Part shown: positions 59,799-64,000 of the stretch, piece by piece
Numbering within the stretch: position 1 is the stretch's first letter
Layout of the letters: the number at the start of each line of letters is the position of its first letter
Program-made: the position numbers and the translations under genes
Notes under the pieces: generated by a model
Told to the model about the DNA's origin: nothing
What the model saw: only the letters and a program-made list of their open reading frames with translations
Database searches by the model: none
NCBI RefSeq assembly: GCF_900116205.1
Contig: NZ_FOZS01000003.1
Location: 372,001-436,000 of the forward strand
DNA: 64,000 bases
Direction of reading: 5' to 3'
DNA from: Halostagnicola kamekurae
GTDB lineage: Archaea > Halobacteriota > Halobacteria > Halobacteriales > Natrialbaceae

Positions 59799-60716
59799 AT
59801 GTCTCCAGCCACCAGCGATTCGACGACCGAACAGCTCCCAGACCAACACAGCGAGCGTTTCGAAGCCCTCGAGAACCGACTCGAGGCGCTCGAGGCCGAA
59901 CTCGAGCACAAAGACGACCGGCTCGAGGAGCTCGAACGAGAGTGCGATCGCCTCGAAGACCGCACGGCGACTCTCGAAGAGCGTGTCGCCGATTTCGAGG
60001 AGCGAGTCGCCGATTGCGGCTCCGAACCTACCCGTCTCGAGAACATGGCCGAAGCCGCGCTCAAGAAAGCCAGTGCGAACAAATCGCGCGTTGCGGAACT
60101 TCAGTCCCGCGAACTCGAGAAGGGCGCGCACCTGCTCACAGAAACCGTCGACGTCCACGCCGTCGACATTGCAGATGGGCGGCTCGAGCGCCTGACGAAA
60201 GACGACGGGAACGCGTACTACCGCGTGCCCGAGAGTGCAGACCCGCTCGAGCGCGGCGGGACCGTCTCGCTCGCCTACGGCGACCTCCTGCCGATCCAGC
60301 AACTCGCGCGGATGGACGAGGAGATGCGCCGCTCGGCCGCGAACGCGCTCCCCACGCGGTTGGCCGCGAAGCTCTGGACCGCTCGAGTCGACGACGGCGT
60401 CGGTGACGACCCCTGGAAGTCCGGCTGTAAAGACATCGCCGAGTACGTCAAAGCGAGCGACCTGAAACACTGGATACGACGGCAGGAAAGCGGTATCAGC
60501 GAGACCTACGCGAAGAAGCTGGTCTCGCGGGTGATCGATGCAATGCTCGACCTGTCGAAGAACCGGCTGGCCGTTCGCAAACGAACGGAACGAAAGAACG
60601 GCCTCGAGTACACCGAACGCCGCCTCCTGTTACCCGCCGATGCTGCGATTCCCGGCGACGGCGGGCCGCCCGCAGACGCGGATCGGGAATCGAAGACAGG
60701 TGGTGTCCACGGGTAG
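59799..60716 (+). CDS. coiled-coil protein of integrated elements
   Basis: 305 residues. A long coiled coil (about 20-90: ALENRLEALEAELEHKDDRL, EELERECDRLEDRTATLEER) precedes a C-terminal domain with DLLPIQQLARMDEEMRRSAA, RLAAKLWTARVDDGVGDDP, and DLKHWIRRQESGISETYAKK, which reads as helical DNA-binding text. I know this type from haloarchaeal plasmids and proviruses but not its function. ATG at 59799 preferred; a GTG at 59679 overlaps the preceding stop and would add 40 residues. Confidence 0.65.
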   Translation: MSPATSDSTTEQLPDQHSERFEALENRLEALEAELEHKDDRLEELERECDRLEDRTATLEERVADFEERVADCGSEPTRLENMAEAALKKASANKSRVAELQSRELEKGAHLLTETVDVHAVDIADGRLERLTKDDGNAYYRVPESADPLERGGTVSLAYGDLLPIQQLARMDEEMRRSAANALPTRLAAKLWTARVDDGVGDDPWKSGCKDIAEYVKASDLKHWIRRQESGISETYAKKLVSRVIDAMLDLSKNRLAVRKRTERKNGLEYTERRLLLPADAAIPGDGGPPADADRESKTGGVHG

Positions 60717-61129
60717 GCCAGTCCACCGCGGTAGCTCCACCCTCGAGAGCGCGACCGCGCTCGAGGACTGCTCGAGCCACGGCCCGACCGCGGTCGATCG
60801 CACGGGTCGGGTAGCCGCGGGTCTCTTCGCTCGAGCGGTCGACGGCGTATACAGCGAGACGGGGGCGGCAGGCGGTTCCGGAGACGACGGTTGTCGCCGG
60901 AGCCCGGCGGTGTTCACAGTGCAGGCTCGTACTCTGCCCGCTCTGTGACGAGTTCGCTCACCGATCGTTCGAGGGCCGTCCCAATCGGAAGGTGGCCCAA
61001 GCGAATGCCTCGAGCGGGCTCGTATCGAAAACGTGGCCGGTGAGGATGGAGGAAAGATGCGAGGAAAAGCTCACTCGCTCGAGTCGCCCTCGAGCGGGTC
61101 GACCGCTTCCGGTGCGCTCGACGCGCCGC
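60717..61129. other. intergenic region, GC-rich, nothing recognised
   Basis: Several frames cross here but none has a coding signature, and the antisense frames to the phosphatase extend in as shadows. No IS end is visible. Confidence 0.5.
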
Positions 61130-62728
61130 TCAGATCCCGTGCATCGGGTCGGGCGTCCGGCGGCGCTTGCGGTACTTCTTTCTCGACGGCGGTTCGGGAG
61201 CCTCACCCTCGAGGATGGCGACGACGTCGCGGTAGTCGACGACGCCGTCGTCGTCGATATCGAGCGCGGCGGTCACGTCGTCGGTGACCGGCCCGACGTA
61301 CTGGAGGGCCATGTAGGCGTCGCGGGTGCCCCGCGGGTCCCGCTTAGTCACGGTTTGCTCCCAGGCCTCGCGTTGTCCCTCGGATACCTCGCCGAGTCGG
61401 CCGAACAGCAACAGGGCGGTGACCGTCGCCGAGAGGTCGACGTGGTGGAACCAGCCGTCGAACGGCTCGACGTCCGGCCCGGCGGCCATGACGGTCTGGG
61501 CCGGGCCGGAGTGGACGTTCGATGCCCACGCGACCCCGAGATGTTGCGAAATGACGGCACCGAGTTCGTTCGAGAGCGCGTACGCGCCCGACTCCTCGGC
61601 AGCCGCCTCGATCCGCTCGACGTCGTCGTCTGTCAGGGCCACGTCGATGCGGGTTTCGACCGCCTCGCGAACGTCCGCACCGTCTTCGATCGCGGCGGCG
61701 ATCGCGGCGTTGCTCGCCTCCGCGTTCGCGATCGCGTCGGTCTCGATCGGCGAGCCGTAGCCGTCGCCGGTGGCCATCCCACCCGTCTCGTGGTCGGAGG
61801 CGACGACCACGAGCGTATCGTCGCGGCCCTCGACGTACTCGAGGGCCCAGTCGACGACCTCGTCGAACTCCTTCGTCTCGGCGACGGCGGATTGGGCGTC
61901 GTTGCCGTGCTCGGCGTGGTCGATACGGCCGCCCTCGACCATCAGGAAGAACCCGTCGTCGCTCCGTTCCAGGCGGTCGACCGCCGCGGCGGTCATCTCG
62001 GGCAGGCACGGGATGGAGTCGTCCCGATCGAGCGCGTAGGTGACGTGACTGTCGTCGAACAGCCCGAGGAGCTTCTCCCCGCTCGCCGAGTCGAGGTCGT
62101 CCGCGTCCGAGAGGAGTTCGTACCCCTCTCTTTCGGCGCGAGTGAGCGTCTCGTCGTCGAACTCCTGGCGACCGCCGCCCAACAGCACGTCGACATCGGA
62201 CTCGACGAGCTGCGAGGCGATCTCCGCTTCCATGTCGCGGTCGGAGACGTGCGAGGCGTACACCGCCGGCGTCGCGTGCGTGATCCGCGTCGTCGAGACG
62301 AGGCCCGTCGACTTCCCCATCGACTGGGCGATCTCGAGCTGTGTCGAGAGCGGCGTCACGTCGTCTTCACCCGCGTCCGCGTCGCCGCGGACCGATATCT
62401 GCCCGTTGTACGCCTTCTGTCCGGTGGCGAGGGCCGTCCCCGCCGCCGCCGAGTCCGTCACCTCTCCGCTCAGGGAGTTGGTCCGAGTGTACCCGACGCC
62501 GGTCATTGACTGCAACGCGAGGTCGCCGTGGACCACCGAGGTCGTCTCGATCGGATCGAAGCCCATGCCGTCGCCGATCAGTACGATGACGTTCTCGATC
62601 TCACCGCCGCCGTTCGGACCGCGGCCCCGTCCCCTCGATTTCCCGTTGCCGTTCGTCCGTGCGCTGGCGGTTCCGGTCGCGAGCAGTCCCGTTGCGCCGA
62701 GCGCCGTGATGAAGTTTCGTCGTTGCAT
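61130..62728 (-). CDS. phoA: secreted alkaline phosphatase with dockerin-like tail
   Basis: 532 residues. Tat signal MQRRNFITALGATGLLATG; polar Gly/Arg/Asn linker (25-42). Active site of PhoA-type enzymes: metal Asp53 in LIGDGMGFD, nucleophile Ser93 in VTDSAAAGTALATG, SDHETGG and GRIDHAEHGND for Zn/Mg. The C-terminus has DIDDDGVVDYRDVVAILEG, an EF-hand/dockerin-like calcium loop, and ends with a basic stretch. It hydrolyses phosphomonoesters outside the cell, usually under phosphate starvation. Starts at ATG 62728; an AT-rich promoter (62740-62800) follows. Confidence 0.92.
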   Translation of the reverse strand: MQRRNFITALGATGLLATGTASARTNGNGKSRGRGRGPNGGGEIENVIVLIGDGMGFDPIETTSVVHGDLALQSMTGVGYTRTNSLSGEVTDSAAAGTALATGQKAYNGQISVRGDADAGEDDVTPLSTQLEIAQSMGKSTGLVSTTRITHATPAVYASHVSDRDMEAEIASQLVESDVDVLLGGGRQEFDDETLTRAEREGYELLSDADDLDSASGEKLLGLFDDSHVTYALDRDDSIPCLPEMTAAAVDRLERSDDGFFLMVEGGRIDHAEHGNDAQSAVAETKEFDEVVDWALEYVEGRDDTLVVVASDHETGGMATGDGYGSPIETDAIANAEASNAAIAAAIEDGADVREAVETRIDVALTDDDVERIEAAAEESGAYALSNELGAVISQHLGVAWASNVHSGPAQTVMAAGPDVEPFDGWFHHVDLSATVTALLLFGRLGEVSEGQREAWEQTVTKRDPRGTRDAYMALQYVGPVTDDVTAALDIDDDGVVDYRDVVAILEGEAPEPPSRKKYRKRRRTPDPMHGI

Positions 62729-62961
62729 GTCGCAGATAACACTGCCTAACTCAATAATTAAAACCCCTTATAATAGATATATATTGCTTGTAGTAATTCA
62801 CCGTAGCGGTACGTATTGCGTCTGACGCGTGATCGTTAACACAGGTATCTGCAAATGTGTGTGATGAGACTGACGAGACGGTGGAGTCGACTCGGAATAC
62901 GACCGAAAACGCTGCTCTTCTCGGCCGAGGACGAACGATCAGCGAGCGGTTCGAGACGGCT

Positions 62962-63998
62962 TCAGTCGGCGGACGGCGTAGCTGTGTGCGCCTGTGCGCG
63001 CATCGTCGTGATCGTGCTGTAGATCACGGCTCCGCTGACCACGAACGCCGAGAGCAAGATCAGGGCGAAGCCCACGGTGTTGAACGCCTCGATGGCGAGG
63101 TAGTCGCCGGCCTGCTGGAACGCGACGGCGATCGACCCGCCCAGGAGCATCAGCCCGAAGTAGACCTCGATGTCGCCCTCGTCGACGATGTTCGTCGACG
63201 CCGATCCGATCCGCGCGCCCAGCGCGCTGCCGGCGAGCAGCGGCGCGACGATCGAGAGGTCGAGGCCGCCGTTGAGCCCGTAGGTGAACGAGCCGAACCC
63301 GCCCGAGAAGACGATCTCGAACAGGTCGGTTCCCACCGCGACGGGCACCGGGACGCCGATGAGATAGAACATCGCGGGCATCCGGATGAACCCGCCGCCG
63401 ACGCCGAGAAAGCCCGACAGGAGCCCCGTCGCGAACGCGACGCTCAGGACCATCCACAGCGAGACCCGAATGTCGCCCGCGATCGTCATCATCGGTGGAA
63501 CGCGATACGACTGAATCTTCTTTGCAACCGCCGGGATGTCGTCCGGGTCTCTCTCTCCGTCCGCGGCGTCGTGGTGACCGCCGCCGGAACTATCCCCGTC
63601 GCTTTTGAGCGCGTTCCGGGTGACGAACAGGCCGATCACTCCCAACAGACCGACGTACGTGACGCCGATGACGCCGCTCGCGAGGCCGAGTTCCTCGAGC
63701 CGGTAGACGAAGATACTGCCGACCTCGATGCCGGCGGTGGTCCCGACGATCATCGATCCGCCGAGCTTGTAATCGACCTGGCCGAGGTCGTGGTGTTTCA
63801 GCGTCGCGATGACGGCCGTCCCGAAGACGAAGGCCATCCCGCTGCCGACCGCGACTCTGGCGGGATAACCCATCCGAGTAACGCGGGCGTGACGAGAAAC
63901 GAGCCGCCCATCCCGAAGAAACCGAACAGCACGCCGACCATGAAGCCGAAGGTCACGAACAGCGCGAGCGTCGTCAGTGCTATTCCGAACGGCTCCAT
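62962..63998 (-). pseudogene. TauE/SafE family sulfite/anion exporter, single frameshift
   Basis: A first frame from ATG 63998 reads MEPFGIALTTLALFVTFGF and GVLFGFFGMGGSFLVTPALL, then shifts at about 63870 to MGYPARVAVGSGMAFVFGTA, which runs on to LSAFVVSGAVIYSTITTMRA near 62962. The two frames together make a full-length TauE/SafE membrane protein (eight spans, two homologous halves with GxxGVGGGFI-type loops, FLGVGGGFIRMPAMFYL in the second). One base is missing in ACTCGG|ATGGG. Either a true pseudogene or a sequencing error. Exporter of sulfite or organosulfonates is the family role. Confidence 0.7.
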
Positions 63999-64000
63999 CA

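Noticed and set aside
60992-62509. A 505-codon frame opposite the alkaline phosphatase
   Set aside because: The phosphatase has all metal and nucleophile residues and a Tat signal on the minus strand; the plus-strand frame is Arg-rich.
1-64000. tRNA or rRNA genes
   Set aside because: I looked for GGTTCGAATCC-type T-arms with matching acceptor stems in the intergenic regions and saw none; a covariance-model scan would settle it.

Overview
The window comes from a haloarchaeon (class Halobacteria). The proteins are strongly acidic, the genes are rich in Asp and Glu, and the high-GC stretches carry long antisense shadow frames. Characteristic families are present: a TFB transcription factor, a HalX response regulator, bacterio-opsin-activator-type regulators, haloarchaeal wHTH and membrane-protein pairs, a Tat-type alkaline phosphatase, Tat lipoproteins and a PGF-CTERM-like tail. 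The sequence is a mosaic of GC-rich housekeeping blocks and AT-rich accessory blocks. It is studded with decayed insertion sequences, so it is probably a megaplasmid or an accessory region of the chromosome.

Layout. 0-2.6 kb is an IS graveyard, including an IS5-type element nested inside an IS1595-type transposase. 2.7-12.8 kb holds AT-rich catabolic genes (SDR, a TauBC/SsuBC-like ABC importer, Zn-alcohol dehydrogenase, quinone reductase, VOC protein) split by a GC-rich usp-lutC-lutAB block. 13-16.3 kb has a truncated AbiE-like pair, a VapBC pair, a broken CPBP protease and a zinc-ribbon regulator. 16.3-24.4 kb has an M23-type membrane peptidase, membrane proteins, a broken ABC exporter, a Tat lipoprotein, two wHTH regulators and a TnpB relic. 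24.5-32.8 kb is a signalling block (HalX regulator, Bat-like activator, histidine kinase, ABC-2 exporter with two paralogous permeases, 7TM histidine kinase). 33-35.9 kb has small membrane or lipoproteins.

36-42.5 kb looks like the remains of a replicon. It holds a tfb gene with three upstream iterons, a dicarboxylate symporter, an orc1/cdc6 C-terminal relic followed by four origin-recognition-box-like repeats, and a primase-like relic. It is bounded by inverted copies of the same short IS relic. 42.7-51.1 kb is a GC-rich run of tightly packed genes (GH15 glucoamylase-like, SPW/VKOR protein, SDR, CopB copper ATPase, ion channel, SHOCT protein).

52.4-58.5 kb is a distinct AT-rich island and the most interesting part. 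It carries a two-gene set matching a Pycsar antiphage system (class III nucleotide cyclase plus a DUF5706-like transmembrane effector). Next come an orphan multi-span membrane protein and a three-gene cassette (unknown protein, wHTH-like protein, DUF7509-like protein with a possible nucleotide-sugar or SLOG-like fold). That cassette lies between two copies of a ~110-bp direct repeat. I read this as an archaeal defence island that includes a possibly undescribed cassette. 58.5-60.7 kb carries a wHTH repressor-like gene and a coiled-coil protein cassette of the kind seen in integrated elements. The window ends with an alkaline phosphatase and a frameshifted TauE/SafE permease.

All calls are from reading translations and motifs by eye; no database search was possible.
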